A DNA stretch of 64,000 bases, from the NCBI GenBank assembly GCA_038503035.1, contig JAVSML010025187.1:124001-188000 (forward strand), in the 5' to 3' direction. Below the pieces are notes generated by a model. That model saw only the letters and a list, made by a program, of their open reading frames with translations, searched no databases and was not told the DNA's origin. Positions 12,641-25,560 of this stretch are shown piece by piece (within the stretch, counting starts at the first letter, position 1; each line of letters opens with the position of its first letter). Made by a program: the position numbers and the translations under genes. Origin of the DNA: Crocodylus rhombifer. Its lineage: Eukaryota > Chordata > Crocodylia > Crocodylidae.

Positions 12641-12768
12641 GTGTGTATGTGCACATGTATGTGCCCACACGGGTGCGTTACATATAGGTATGTATATAAC
12701 TCTCTATATAAGACATGCGCACATGTGCACGTACACACATATACACACACACTCTTTATATGAATAAT
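12637..12768. repeat. Inverted, decayed TG/CA and TA microsatellite
   Basis: The left side begins AAAGAGTGTGTATGTGCACATG and the right side ends with ACACACACACTCTTT, so the flanks are imperfect reverse complements around TATATA-rich DNA. The tract is alternating purine-pyrimidine for most of its length. Confidence 0.7.
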
Positions 12769-12770
12769 GC

Positions 12771-14909
12771 AGGCAGCCCATCAAAGACCTGCCTTTATAT
12801 CTATATCACAGCATCTGATACAGTGAGCCCCAGCCCACAAAAGCTTGCGATATAAAACTGCATACAGAGCACTGTTTTATCCCTGTGCTCTCCCTGCAGT
12901 GAAATGCTCTTCAAGACCTATCCAGAAGGAGCTCTTCTGGGTGCACAGAGCCAGCCTGGAAAATGAAAGGATCACAGTGGAGCACCTACTCATCTGCCAG
13001 GTCTCCAAGGGGTCCAACCATCTCCAACAGGGTTAGGTTTGGTCTTGGTCGAGCTCTGCTGACTTCAGCAGAGTTACAGGAGGGGTGGATTTGCCTTCTC
13101 TGGTTCAAGGCTGTTCCCGTGCACAAGGAAGCCAGGGATAAGAGAAGCTCTCAGAGTCCAGATATTCAGCTGTGCACCTCAGACAGCTGACCCTGCTGAA
13201 AACATGAGGAGAAGGGTCCTGCTGCCTGTCTAATGCAGTGATAACATGCTGATGGAGGTGGTGGGATCTGTGCAATGTTTCCTGGCGTCTCAGAGCTGCC
13301 TACTCTAGCGGAAGGGAGAGTGTTCAGGAGCAGGCATGGGAATGCAAAGGGAAAGGGGAAGGAATGAAGAGATCTCATTCAGTCCTCGCTGAAAGTTTGT
13401 CTTGAGCTTTCAGCAGTGGGTCATTCTGCTTTTCACTTGACCCAGCCCAGCCCATCCATCCTTAATTCCCTCCTCCTCCTCTCGTGCTGGATTTCAGAGT
13501 CCAATGGGGCCACTGAACGGTTTGTACCTGCTGAGCTGTCATTTTAAGGAAACCGGCGTTTTTCGTGGCACTGTGCCTCGCTGGTGTAGTACAAAGTCTT
13601 CACTCTCGCTCCTTGAGACAAATGTCAGCTTCTACGCAGCAGGAGATAAAAAGAGCCATTAATCACTGTGGCTGGGCTGCTGGCAGCCAGGGCCCACACA
13701 CCACAGACAGCCCTCTCCTCTGCACTCACAGGGCAGCCTCCAGGCAGTTGCCAACTTCAGTCTTTTCCTGCTGTTTTTTTGGCCTGCAGCCTTTCTCTCC
13801 TGCTGCCAGAGAGAAGCAGCTGCCTCTGAATTTGGGGTAGGGGTGGCTTTCCTAGTTGCCCATACCCTGCAGTGGGACAGCCAGGCCCATACTGGCTAGG
13901 AAACTCTTGCTGTGTGCAGCAATGCTGAGCCATCACAGTCCACCATAAAGGAATTGCACCTACCACTTACGCGAACAGAGCCTGCACGGCTTTGTGCCCT
14001 AGTTTTTTTGGTGCTTCAAATTCACCCTTGAAATCAGGCTTTTCCCTAGACTGTCAGAGCTAGCAAGTGCATCCTTGATTCTTCCAGTCTGGCCATGTTC
14101 TGTGGATTAGACACCAATCTAACGTCATCTCATTAGACGCTAGATACTAAGCGGTTTGTGAGTTGCTGGCTGTGGGCTGGCAGTACAGGAGTGAGGAGAT
14201 GCCGACCTGCCTTCAAGGGGCTGATGGCCCTTGCAGACAAACCTAACCACAGCCACAATAAGCTGCGGGAGCAGTGTCGCAGCAAGGTGGGGTGCTCTGG
14301 TGTTGCGGGAGCGGGCGTTTGAGGTTTATGGGCATTGAGGAAAAAGGCGATTGGCAGGATACCCCGAAGAAGAGAAGGAGGAGGGAGCCCTATCAGACCA
14401 GGTCAGAGTCAGGGTTGCAGAATCAAAGGGCCTGCACCGAGAGTGCAGTGACAACAGTAAGACTAGAGGGTGCCGGAGGGGTGGCTGGTGACAGAGTAAA
14501 GGAGCCAGAGACGTGAGCGAGACCCCAGCTGGACAGAGCCCTGAAAGCAAGGACCAGAGCAGACTGGACGTGTGAAGGGGGACAGTGCCAGAGAGGGGAT
14601 CTGGAGAAAGGCGCTTTGTCTAAACGTTAGACCTTGCAGAAGGTTTTTGAAGCATCAGGTGCATCCCCTGCCCCTTGAAGATTATTCCCTGCATCTCTTC
14701 CCTGCCCAGACTAAATGCCGGTGATGGTGCTGCCTTTGGGAGGGGATTCCAAGCCACTGGTAATAGGAATCATTGCCAGGAGCTTGGCCCTGGCTCCTAC
14801 ACCAATTCCACCCTGGACGCAGCAGCATTGTATCTGCACCCTTCGGGGACCTGGAGTTAACTATTTTTGCCAGAACGTGACACCACTTAAGTAAATCATA
14901 TTTTTAGTT
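12771..14909. other. Intergenic, no supported gene
   Basis: No recognisable exon, RNA gene or repeat was found. The stretch 13500-13680 looks unique and carries TTTTAAGG and CCATTAATCACTG words; it might be a conserved regulatory block, which is inference only. Confidence 0.4.
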
Positions 14910-15359
14910 CAGGGATGGGCACTTATTTTGGCTGGAGGGCCACTTAATGAGTGTCGGTGTCTTCTCAAGGGCCACACCTCAGTTTCTCTCTCTCTCCATC
15001 TTGGAACCCACCCAGCTGCCCAGAGCTGTAGCCTGTCCTGATCCCCACCCTGCCTGGAGCTGTAGCTCCACGCTGACCCAGAACCTGCCAGCCACATTCA
15101 CAGCCGATGCCAGCACCCTTCCAGAGCCGCTTCCACCAGGTGGGGATCAGGGTGCGCTTTCAGGTCCACAGCTGATGCCGCTGCACCAACACCTGGGCAG
15201 AAGCAGTCCTACCCAGGGCAGGAAAAACAGCCCTGCCTACCCAACATCACACAGCGGCCAGAGTTGCTGGCCACCTGCGGGATGGTCCCCATGAGTTTGC
15301 AGCCACCGACTTGCAGGCTGGATACAGTCAGTTAGCAGGCCATATTTTGCCCTCCCTTG
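14910..15359. mobile_element. hAT-like DNA transposon remnant, about 450 bp
   Basis: The left end CAGGGATGGGCACTTATTTTGG and the reverse complement of the right end (CAAGGGAGGGCAAAATATGG) are imperfect inverted repeats. The 8 bases outside are TTTTAGTT and TTCTAGCT, agreeing at 6 of 8 positions, as expected for an aged hAT target duplication. The GGGCCAC phrase inside the left end and the CAGGCCATATTTTGCCC phrase at the right are typical of a vertebrate hAT group. There is no transposase frame. Confidence 0.6.
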
Positions 15360-17856
15360 TTCTAGCTGCTTTAATTTTTCCCCATCTCTATGCATCAGTA
15401 ACCTGAAGCCTCTTTATCATTTGTTGGTTTTCTCGGCATTACTTACAAGTGCCATTTTTCTCTCTTCAAGGCTAACAACCCCAGCAAATTCCCTTGTGAC
15501 AGGTCTAGAAGACACAGACCCTAAGCCTCATGAGTCAGTACTCAAAGCATTAGTGAAGCCATTCTAGAAAGCTAAGAAGTTGGGATCTATGGCAATGAGA
15601 GAGAGGAACATTTTCTATCCCACTGGAGGAAGTGTTAAGAGTCAGCAATTTAGTATCAAGAACTTCCTCTAGAAGCAGTTCCTTTGCTCGAAGAACCTGG
15701 GGACGCGGTGTCCTGTATCTCATGACCAGTAAGGCACAGTTGGGATGTGGGACTTTTCTTGTTTCCAACATCTTCCCCCTGGAAATTTTGGTTTTCTGCG
15801 ACTCTGTTCTCTGCTCATCCCCCAAGTTTACTGATGAATATTAAAAACCCAATGGACCATCAGTGCACTTCTGTCTGTATGAGTCAACCTCCTCACTTCA
15901 CAGTTAAAAGGACCGCTGATATTGGTGCCCTCAGAAAGGACATATCAGCAGGGATATCACCAACCATGTCAGTGCCGATAAGGAACAGAAGAGCACAGAG
16001 CCATGTGCGAATGATTGTTATTGTAGGGTCTCCAGGGAGCACCAGCTTGTGCGTGCCGACTGGTTATTGTAAGATCCCACGTGACTTCAGAAGAAGAGAA
16101 CTTGAGTGGAATTGCTAGACCTGCCAGGTTTATTTATCAAGGAGTGGTTTGCAACAGAGGGTCAAATAAGAGCTGCACTTATGTTGCAATGCTTAAAGCC
16201 AAGCAGCCAATGTGAAATGAGGATTTTGAAAAGAAAATATTCTGAGGGAAAAGATTGGGGGGTAAAATTTTCCATAATTTGCAGTTGACTTAAGGGGTCT
16301 AAATCCTAGTTTTGATAATCTGAGTCTCACTGACTGTGAAAAGAGGGCAGAATTTTCAAAAACGTTTAAGTCTAAATGGCCACCTAATATCTCCTTGAAG
16401 CATCTGTAACCCCAAAAAGCTGCTGGCCTGGGTCAGTGAATGACAAGCGGAAAGCAAGGCAAACAGAGAGGGGTTGGTTTCGGGACTGGTAGCTTGGACA
16501 CAGCATCTGGCTACATTATGCTGTGCCTATGTTGGCTTGTAGAGTTGCTCCTGGGCTGTAGGTTACACAAGCTGCTTTATTATTTTAGGACTAATCATAA
16601 GCGTTGAGCTTTGGAGACTGCTATGAAGGCAGGGCTTATTGCTGGATTGGTGGGGAGGCGGTAGGAGGGGAAGGCCAATGAAAGAATAATGGAGGGCCTT
16701 TACAAGAAGTTTGGCCAGTGGGATGGCCAGTTTTGACACGTGATAATCCAGAGTGTGTGTAGGTAAGATCCCCGTGACATCACCATCGGGCCATAAGGGA
16801 GCTGGCGTGTACATCAGATACACTCACCTGATGCCATCCCGCCTCCAAATCCAAGAACTGGGAGCCATTCTAGAAAGTACCTAATTAGCTGCATTTGTAC
16901 TGACAGATCCTCTTTCACAACACAGATTTCTGGAAGTTTTACAGCCCCCTCCAGGTTCTTTGGAGACAGGCAGGAAGTTGGGGGACAGGTTACTTCTCCC
17001 CCTTGCAAGGAGAAATCTTCTCTGGTGAAAGTCTTCAGCTCCTTCCTCTGATCAATGCTCTTCCTGAGGACAGCTGCAGACAATGTAATGAAACGGCCTT
17101 TGCTCTGGACACACTCAGCCAGAGCTGTTTCCTTCAGAGCAGAGAGGAGCAAAGCTGCCTTTGCAGCTCCACCTAGAAAGACCCTGAACTCTTCTTTCCA
17201 AAGGAAGGACTCTGTGATTGATGGACTCACCGCCACCCTCAGCCCAGTCAGAGATCTGAAGGGTAATGGGCCGCGTAATTCTGTCTGGGGGCAATGGTTG
17301 CATTATTGTGGATGATGGGGGGGTGAGGAGGGGCACGTTCCTGCCGAGCCCTTGCTACAGTCTCAGCTTAGTCGGCACGTGGCTATGGAGAGGGTATGTG
17401 GGAGATGACCCCCTGGCTCCGCGGATGGCATGGCATTGTTTCAGGCAGAAAATCATGAGTCTATGTCTTCCAAGAGGCTTCAGGTTCAAGCTCCTGGTGG
17501 ACGCTCCAGCACGTGCGAAGGAGACTGGCAACCCTGATGGGGACTGTTGTTCGTGCCAGTGCAAGCCAATTGCCACCCAGATATACTCTGTTCTGGGGCT
17601 CAGAGTAGAGCCAGGAGGAGGGACTTGCCCCAGCTGCTTGGGGAGCAGAGGTGCAGTCTGGCTGATGTGAAAAGCCCGGTGCCAGAGAGGGAGGCAAGGG
17701 AGGGGGCATTCTGCTTGCTGCAAATAGATGGGATGTCATAGTGCCAAAGGGCCTCACAAGCTCTGATTAATTAAGATTTATTGGGAGTGTCAGCACCTCC
17801 CTGAGAGCAGCACTTTGAGGAAAGGAGTCTGAGCAGGTGAGCTGTCTCCAGAAACA
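15360..17856. other. Intergenic, no supported gene
   Basis: Nothing recognisable was found. The longest frame (140 codons, minus strand 16814-17236) has no family motif and no convincing splice context. Confidence 0.45.
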
Positions 17857-17886
17857 GGGGAGGGGGGGGGGGGGGGGGAGGGACAG

Positions 17887-17917
<31 letters not shown>
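17857..17917. repeat. Homopolymer G tract followed by C31 tract
   Basis: A G-rich run (17857-17882, broken by single As, longest uninterrupted run 17) is followed by GACAG-type spacer bases and then 31 consecutive Cs (17887-17917). The two runs are mutually complementary and can fold into a hairpin or form G-quadruplex/i-motif structures. Length here is likely to be unreliable in the assembly. Confidence 0.95.
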
Positions 17918-17918
<1 letters not shown>

Positions 17919-20900
17919 AGGCTGCTGAGGGCGTGAGGGATGCTTAAGTCATCACTGTTTCCATGGAGAGCTCAGGACATACAAAAGCAACAACATAAGG
18001 GGACCCAGCGATGTAACCTAGGTCCTGGGGTTGCTCTACGTTGAGCTGCTGTCATTCCTGGGCATCTCTCCCTGTCGAGAGTCCGCGCTGCCGGGCAGAA
18101 CCGCTTCCCAACTGCGAGCCTCGGCGGAGCCGTGAGCCAGGAGCCTGGGGGCTCTGGTTCCCATTTGCTCTGGCGGGGGCCAGCCCCTGGGCTGCTGGGT
18201 GGGCCTGGGGGTTGTTTTAGCTTTATTATCATTATTAAACTCCTAGAAGCAGTAATGCCAGGATCTCATCCAAACTGGACCCCGGCTTGTTTACACAGCA
18301 CAGGCTGCCATTTAGTTAGAAACACATGGGCTCTTGTTATTACATTGCCCTGGAAAAACAATGGTTTAAATTAAGGCAAAAAATATTTAGTGAAAACCAA
18401 AACTACAACAACAATGACAAAAAGGTCCCTGATGTTTCATGAACCCTGAGTTTCCCCCTCCTCCCAGCCCTGCTCCCCTCCAGTTCCTGGCTCAGCCCTT
18501 CTCTGTCTTCCACCGCTGCCCCCCGGGAGGTTCCTAGGCTGTGTCTGGTTGGGTTAACCATGCTGACTACAGCTATCCACATGGTTTTCTTTGCATGGGG
18601 TTGATCCTCTTTCCCCTTTGATTGTACAAGCCTTGCAGGGCTTTCTCTGGCTACGACAAAGAAGAGCTGTGGCCCTTGGAGCGACATGCATAAACACATT
18701 GTCGAGCCTTGACAGAGTTCCCCTCTGCTAGATATGCACCAGGCTGCTGTTGAGGGGCCCCATCTGGCACTTCTCCCTAATACAGATGGGGAACCCAGCT
18801 GCCTGGACCAAAGCTGACTCCCTGAGACCCCCTATTAGCTTAAGCAGAGCTATTTCTCACAAATCCAGTGCTGCAGGTATTCTGTGTTTACAAGTCAGCT
18901 CTGTGCTACATGCAATGCTGAAAGCAGATGCACACTCAGGCATGGTGAGGTTTACCAGAACTAAGCACTCATGACTTTCTTTAGCACAAGAATCCTATAG
19001 AGCCAGATGGCGCAGCAAAACCCCGGTACACATGCCCCTGCTTCAGGCGCCTTACCACACTTGAGCATTCCTGGGCTTAGGGCAGCGTCCTTCAAATAGC
19101 TCAGTGTTTCTTCTTGCTCCCTGCCCTCGGCATCTTCTCTGGAACATACAGTCAGCCAGCTTCTCTCTTCATCCCTTCTCCAGCCAGGTCCCTTCTGCTC
19201 TCCCTTTACAATGGCTGGGGAGAGCATCTTCCCTTTATAACCTCCAGTCCCTTTGGGCAGGTGACCCACTGATCATCCTCATCAGGAGAACAACATGCTG
19301 CACCTGCAGGTCTGCTGCTTAAGGCAAGATGGTGCAGTAGAGTGTACCTGACCCCTGTGAGCATCCAGTCCCAGAGGCTTATCCCCATCCATCCCTGTGT
19401 CCACACCAGCATTGCAGCTACACCCTTTTGCATCCTTTGTATACCCTTTTTGGATTTCTCCCTCTTCCCCAAGTGGTGTGCACCTACATACAGTACAAAG
19501 TGACCTGATTTACAAACAAAATAGAATTAAAGTAACTGCTAAGGGCTGGCAAGCCAGTTCCAGCAGCTCAGCCTGCAACCAGCCTATACTGTGAAGGAAA
19601 TGTGTCTTTCCAGATGCCAGCACTGAAGTCTCACTAGAGGGGAACTGGCTGTCTGGCCAGCCCCCACTACCTTGTCCCCAGAAGTGTGAGGGTAGAGTGA
19701 CTAGGGAACAGTTGTCCCTTTCAGTTCATGGACTGGCTCAGAGACCACTGGCCCCTGAACTGTCGAGGGCTGGTGTTGCCTGCAGTCCCTGGTAGCATGG
19801 AAGGGAGCCTGCAAGCACTGGTACTGGTCCAGGAACTCATGAAGGAGCTGGGGCTACAGCCTGAGCCCATCAGTCCTGTGTCTCCATCGCCCCCAGGCAT
19901 GCTTATGGCACCATGGGCACCGCCATACCACACTCCCAATGCACCAGTAAGGGCTGCCCTCACATCTACCCAGTTCATCTTCTGCACGCTCAGACCAACC
20001 CTGGAAATTCAGCAATGAAGCCACTCCAGGGACATTTCCCAGGGCTGCTCTCAAGAGTTGTGTCCCAAGCATGCTTGAAAACACCCCCCTTGAGTGTCTT
20101 TGCCACCACACTTCTGCGTTTGGTGCGTGCCATCAACATCTCTGTGTCACCATCCTCCTTTTTGGCTTCCGAACTTTCCTCTCCACATCCCATTCTGGCC
20201 CCCTCTGCTAGTCCAGGTGTTCACTGGCCCAACACCATGCAACCCGCCATCTGTGAGTCTTTGCCTTTTCCGATGCTGGTTCTGTCCCCACACAACCAGG
20301 GTGGCTGCCTCTGTCCAAGGAGCTGAAAGGCCCTGCCAAGGAACTGAGAGAGCAGATTATTTTTGTCCATGGAAAGAATGAAAAGGGACCCCCTGACTTT
20401 TACAGTCTAAGTCATCACAAGACCACAGGGTGATTCAGCTCTTGGGGGATTTGCTGCTTTTCTTTGTCCTGCCCAAGCCCATTCAGGAGCTCCTGCTGGT
20501 CCCACAGTGAGAGCACAGGCACGGCAAAGGAGAGCTGCCTGAGGCAGGCTTGGGGAATCAGACTGTGACCAGCTCTACTGTTCTCCTTCCTTCACCCTGG
20601 GCAAGCCTTGGGGGAGGTTCGTTTGCTGGAGGTCTCAGAGTGGAAGAGGGAGCAGTTTCTCCAGGCTGGTGCTGGATTTCCATCTGGAGATGTATGTTGT
20701 GGCCTGCTGCTTGGAAATCACGAGGAGGAGTGGAGAGGACTAATTAGTTGTTGGACATTTGCCCTGCCCAGGAATCTGACTGACTGTTTTGAGTTCCTTA
20801 TTTATGAAAAAGTTCTCAACCCTCCCTTGTCATCAGTGGGAAACAATTCAGACATGTTAGCAGGATGCTGAGCTAGGACACAAAGGCTTGCTGCCAACAG

Positions 20901-23900
20901 TCCTTCCTCCCCACTGTCTGGACAGGATGCCACAAGCAGACATGATGAGGTGGCAAAACTGCAATGTCCCCACGGTACTTTTACCCTTACTACAGCTGTT
21001 GAGACTTCTAATCAAGACAGTTGGGGACAATGCTGTAATGCTTGTAATGCTATAACACTATATCAGTCTACTGGGCTGACAGAGTTACAAAGAGAGCAGC
21101 GTATGCAGAACTACGCGCTCATGCTTGCTAATCCTTCCTAAGCCTGTAATCCTGATTCTTCCTTTAAATAATAAGTGCAAACCTATTATGAATATATCAC
21201 TGGTTGCATGTTTAATTTCCTTCCCATGTGGAATCCATTTTGGATCTCACATGATGATGGAAGCTGCTGGTGGTGGTCGGGGGGAGGTGTGCGGCTTGGA
21301 AAGCAGCAGCAGGGAAATGGTGGGTCTTCTGCCCTCGGCTGCATGTAATGTCCTCCATGCTAGTGATGGCAATGGTCAGAATTGGGAAACCCCTCTCACC
21401 TAAGCTGCCATTTTCTGCGTGACACCAGCCAAGATGGCAGGCACCACTTCGTGGTGGTGGAGCTTTGTCCACAGGCTGTTTCCTGGGCCCATTCCCTAAA
21501 CAAGTCCCTGGCACATTACAAGAAAATTGTCCTCTACTTCTTCCAGCTGCCTGACCTGGTCCAGGGTGAGTTCCATATCCATGGTCTGATCCGGCATCTG
21601 CTTCTCTTCCTCTGTTCCCTCTACTGCCACGACCTCCTCAGTGATGTTCCCATCCCTCCTTCCTCTAGGCTAAAATGCCCAACTTCCCTATCAGAGTCTG
21701 GCAGACAGGGCTGTGGGATCAGTGCTCAGGATGGTAGCAAGCACCTGCCTCAATGCCTCATCCCAGGGGCAGTTGCCACCTTTGCCCCTGTAGCAGTCAA
21801 ACACCTTTAGGCAAACTCCTTGCACTGGAGGACCATCTCTTTGTTTCCCTCCATCCCCTGTCTCTCAGAGGTTTGCAGACATGTGCAGATTTCCAGTGCC
21901 TCTCCCCAAATCATTCTTCTTGCTGCATCCATACTAGGGTGCCCTCCTGGCCATCTCACAGCTTGCTAGGAGTCATTTATTATGCCTATTTTAGCTGGAT
22001 TTGGAGAAAGTCAAAAAGAGAAGAGTGAAATGCCTGGGCTTTCACCTCGACCCCAATCAGCACAACTAGTGAGGACTCAATGCATGCATAAGCGTGGCAT
22101 AAGGGATTTGTGAGCAGGTGGCACAGGGGAAGTGGGGTAAAGTACATGCAAGAATGCAGAGAGGAAGTGTCTTCTGTTACCACTTGCCTAAAGTTCAGAT
22201 TTGAAAGCCAATTTCCCCTGAGCAATAGCCATCTCTGGGTCTGAGATGGGCAGGGACAGTCCTCCAAGTTCAGCCCTCCCCTGCCTGTTAGCCCTGAGCC
22301 AGGTACAAAACTACTTCCTGACATCAGCAGTGTCAACATGGAAGCAAGCGGCAGCACAGGGGGGGCAACCAGAGGGAGTTGCAGCCTGACACAGGTCCCC
22401 AGAGACAGCCCGCACTGTCCAACAGATCTCGCATGCTGGACCTAGGGCAGGCTCCCCAGATCACACCTGTGCCACATGGCTAGGGCTCTAGCAGGAATGA
22501 CACAGTAATAGCTACTAATTACACTATTAATTTATTCTGAAGCAGCAATAAAAACGATTTGGAATTTTTAGAAAAATGTCTAAAGATTTATTTAATTAAA
22601 ACAACAATTTAATGAAAAACGGAGCAATTTTTACTGATACAGACAATGCCGTGATTGTGTAATTAGTAATTAATTACTTATGGGAATGACACTTTCATTT
22701 ACTCAGAACTATTAATTTCTCTTTTTTATTGAGCGTGGGCTGCCTCCGGAGCATGGAAACCATGGCGGCAAATTGTTTTCACCATCTGATCTGGTCACAA
22801 GGGAATTGGATGAGAGGCACCACACTCTTTTTCTCTGTGGCCTAAGACAGAGCCGGATCTTTGGCCTCCAGAACTGAAGCCTGGCACTCAGGGCCGGACC
22901 TCGCCAATGCCGTGTCTCGTTCCTGTCCACGCCTTGCTGCGGGTCCTCTGGTCTCCCTACACGGGCTTCATATCAACATCATACATCAGTGCTACTGGCT
23001 CTAAGAGCAAGCGTAAGCAGCCAGCTCTCAGAGCAAACGGTAACAGGACAAGCTGCCGGAGGTGGTCTGACAGAGAGAAGGGCTGGACCCTAAGCTATAG
23101 CCGCTTCAGGGAGAAGGGGGCAGAACAAGCCATTAGCTGGTGCTGTATATTTGGATGCATTTAACCCTCAACAGGCATAAGTCTTCATTTGAAGCATTCC
23201 TGTATCCTTAAGTATAGATGCCTGACCTATGGCTGAGCTCTACTGTGCAGCGCACGTCCAGAATGCTTTCTTGGCAGACAGGCTGGCACCAAGATTATAA
23301 CGCTCTTTGGTGCAGACACATCCCTGGAAAGACAGGATAAGATGGATGATCCCCTGGATGCAAAGGGAACTAGGCAAGGCCACCCCTATTAAAAACCACA
23401 AAACCAAAGTGCTCTACAGCACAACAGCAGTGGCAGGTTTTGGAACCAGGTGAGCGAATGGTTCCTGTTGCAAACGCAAGAGAAAGGTAACTGAGGGCTA
23501 CAGCCAGGCTTGACTTCTGGCTACCTACATTCAGCACAGAGGCCCCAGCAGCTTCAGCAGGGCCCTGTGTCATGGGGTTCAGAGCCCAAGCATGGGGAGA
23601 CAACGGTTGGAGAAAGGGAGCGAAGAGAGAGGTGTCTGTGGGGCTGGCTCAGACCCAAGCCAGGGCAGGAGCAAGGGAAAGCCGTTCCCATCTGAGGGCT
23701 GTCCCACTACCAGTGAGGACAGTGAGCAACCACCACGATCTGATTGCAGCCCTCTCCCATCTAGTAGACAGCCTTGGCCAAGAGGCTTTGGCGTGAGCAA
23801 GCCTTGGGCATGGTCCAGTCAATTCAGGACTGACTAAGGACATGGACAGATGAATTACCCTGGTGCTCTCAGCTTTACCGTGTAAATAAATAGCAGCTGC

Positions 23901-24059
23901 ACAATGCACACTCCTCAGCTGGGGTCACTTTCCCCAGGCAGTGGGAAATACTCCTGAGGAAATTAGTGCTTGAAGTCTACCACTGTAAGCTTACCATCTA
24001 CCATCTGTCTGCATCCATCCCAGGCTGATGCCTGCTTCCATGTTGCCCCGTGATGATAG
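17918..24059. other. Intergenic, no supported gene
   Basis: Many short frames are present but none has a recognisable domain. The minus-strand region 21260-21830 shows fragmentary peptide-like stretches that could be a decayed transposon protein gene, but I cannot identify it. An AT-rich block at 22490-22735 is listed separately. Confidence 0.4.
22490..22735. other. AT-rich homeodomain-word cluster, candidate conserved noncoding element
   Basis: This roughly 245-bp block has no CpG-rich, coding or repeat signature but is dense in TAAT/ATTA words: ACTAATTACACTATTAATTTA, TTTAATTAAAAC, GTAATTAGTAATTAATTAC and ACTATTAATTTC. It is sharply bounded by GC-rich DNA on both sides. Such blocks beside developmental genes often prove to be conserved enhancers; NTRK3 is the expected neighbour on this side by human synteny. 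Function is inferred. Confidence 0.4.
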
Positions 24060-24140
24060 GAGCATAGGAAAGGAGGGCTGGAAGGCGTTTTGGAAGGTCA
24101 TTAGTCCAGCCCCTGATGTGGTGCTGTAATTACATGCAAT
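24060..24140 (-). mobile_element. Short CR1-like 3' fragment
   Basis: The sequence GGAGCATAGGAAAGGAGGGCTGGAAGG followed by GGTCATTAGTCCAGCCCCTG is a degenerate form of the CR1 3'-end phrase (GGGCTGGAAGGGACCT...GGTCATCTAGTCCA). Only this short part is recognisable. Confidence 0.5.
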
Positions 24141-24889
24141 TGCCCTGGGATAACTGTGAGTCTGTCCCTAATCCTACTCCTGGTGTATGTAACACTTGCA
24201 CACAGAAACAATCAGAATTCCCCCAAGGCACGCGTATGTTCGTCCAGGTCCTGAGACCCAGGGGTAGGGGGCTGAAGGAGGGCTACTTTTTCCCACCTGC
24301 TCCTGTTCATCCCTTTTTGTGCCTCTTCCCTGTGTCTCCCCTCAGCGGCCAGACTGGTGCAAGAGACCTGACATACTCCCTGGGACCAGATCTATTTATG
24401 CCCTGGCTGATCTGAATCCCAGAACTCCCAGGGGAGCTGCTGCCATTTGCAGCAGGTGCGACTCAGTCCCCTGATAGTCCCTCTGCTGCTCCACGGCACT
24501 GGGACATATGGCCATCTCCAGGCCAGCAGCAGGGTGACCAGGCCTCCCAGCCAATCAGGCCGCAAAGCAGAAACCCACCAGCTTGCCCACTCCCCTGAGG
24601 CCAAGGCAAAGGCTGGTAATTGCAGCCACAAGATGCCTGGGGCAGGAACTCTTTGTTCTGTTTGGAGAGAGGCCATCAAGCCGTCCTTTCCCCAACCCCC
24701 CCTCTCCTCCCAGGGAGCTGCCGCCTGACACTAATGATCATCCCAGACCCACCTCCATGGGGTATCTCTGCTCTGAGGGCTGGGAAAGGCTTGTGTCGTG
24801 AGCAGGCTGGTGTGTATGGCAGGCTTCAGGCTGAAAGAAAGGCTGTGACAGTCATCTAGGCCAAATTGTTTTCTCCCCCCTCTCTCCAT

Positions 24890-24890
<1 letters not shown>

Positions 24891-24943
<53 letters not shown>

Positions 24944-24949
24944 ACACCC
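24891..24949. repeat. (CA)n microsatellite
   Basis: This is about 29 CA units with a single T interruption at 24938. The tract is purine-pyrimidine alternating. Confidence 0.98.
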
Positions 24950-25159
24950 CAACCATTCAAAAACCAGCCAGCAAAGGTGGTTTTGAAATCCAATGATTAA
25001 GCATCTTCTGCCAGGAGACAGCTCAGATTGCTGGAGTGGAGCAAAGCTCTGGTGTAAGGGTGAATATCCATTGAAATGCACCAAAACCACTTTGAGCTTG
25101 GGTGCTTTGAGCACCCAAAGTGGCTCAAAACCAATATGAGCACCCAAAGCCAGCCATCA

Positions 25160-25560
25160 AAGGACCATAAGAAGGTAACGCTGGAGGGGACCTCATAAGG
25201 TCATCTAGTGCAGCCTTCTGCTCAAGGCAGGATTATCCCTGACTAAATCATCCCGGCCAAGAGTCCATCCAACCTGCTTTTGAAAACTTCCAGGGATGGA
25301 AACTCCACATCACATCTAAGCAGTATGGTCTAGTGCTTGACCACCTTCATAGTCAAAAAGTTCCTCCTGATCACCAACTTAAATTTCCTCTGCACCCCAA
25401 GTGTGCTGTAAATGGGTTCCACCACCCATGTCACCCCATGCATATCTAGAGAGTGACTTGCTCTAAAGCTAGGCCCAATCCTATCCTGCCCACACACAGG
25501 AATATTGTATTTTGTATAATAATCAGACCAAGGGGCTGCATAACTCAATATCTGGTCCAC
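25160..25560 (-). mobile_element. CR1 LINE 3' fragment
   Basis: It starts with a 3'-end phrase (GTAACGCTGGAGGGGACCTC, GGTCATCTAGTGCAGCC) and continues with CTCAAGGCAGGATTATCCCTG, then the block GTCAAAAAGTTCCTCCTGATC, which is the CR1 3' UTR in reverse. No RT coding portion is retained. Confidence 0.82.

Noticed and set aside
19728..20381. Overlapping frames on both strands (Pro/Ser-rich)
   Set aside because: Composition reflects local base content; stops interrupt every candidate and no domain is recognised.
20950..21141. Short Cys-rich plus-strand frame
   Set aside because: Only 63 codons. A retroelement origin was considered but no diagnostic motif is present.
24891..24949. Direct-repeat tract as a CRISPR-like or telomeric array
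   Set aside because: It is a plain dinucleotide microsatellite in vertebrate DNA.
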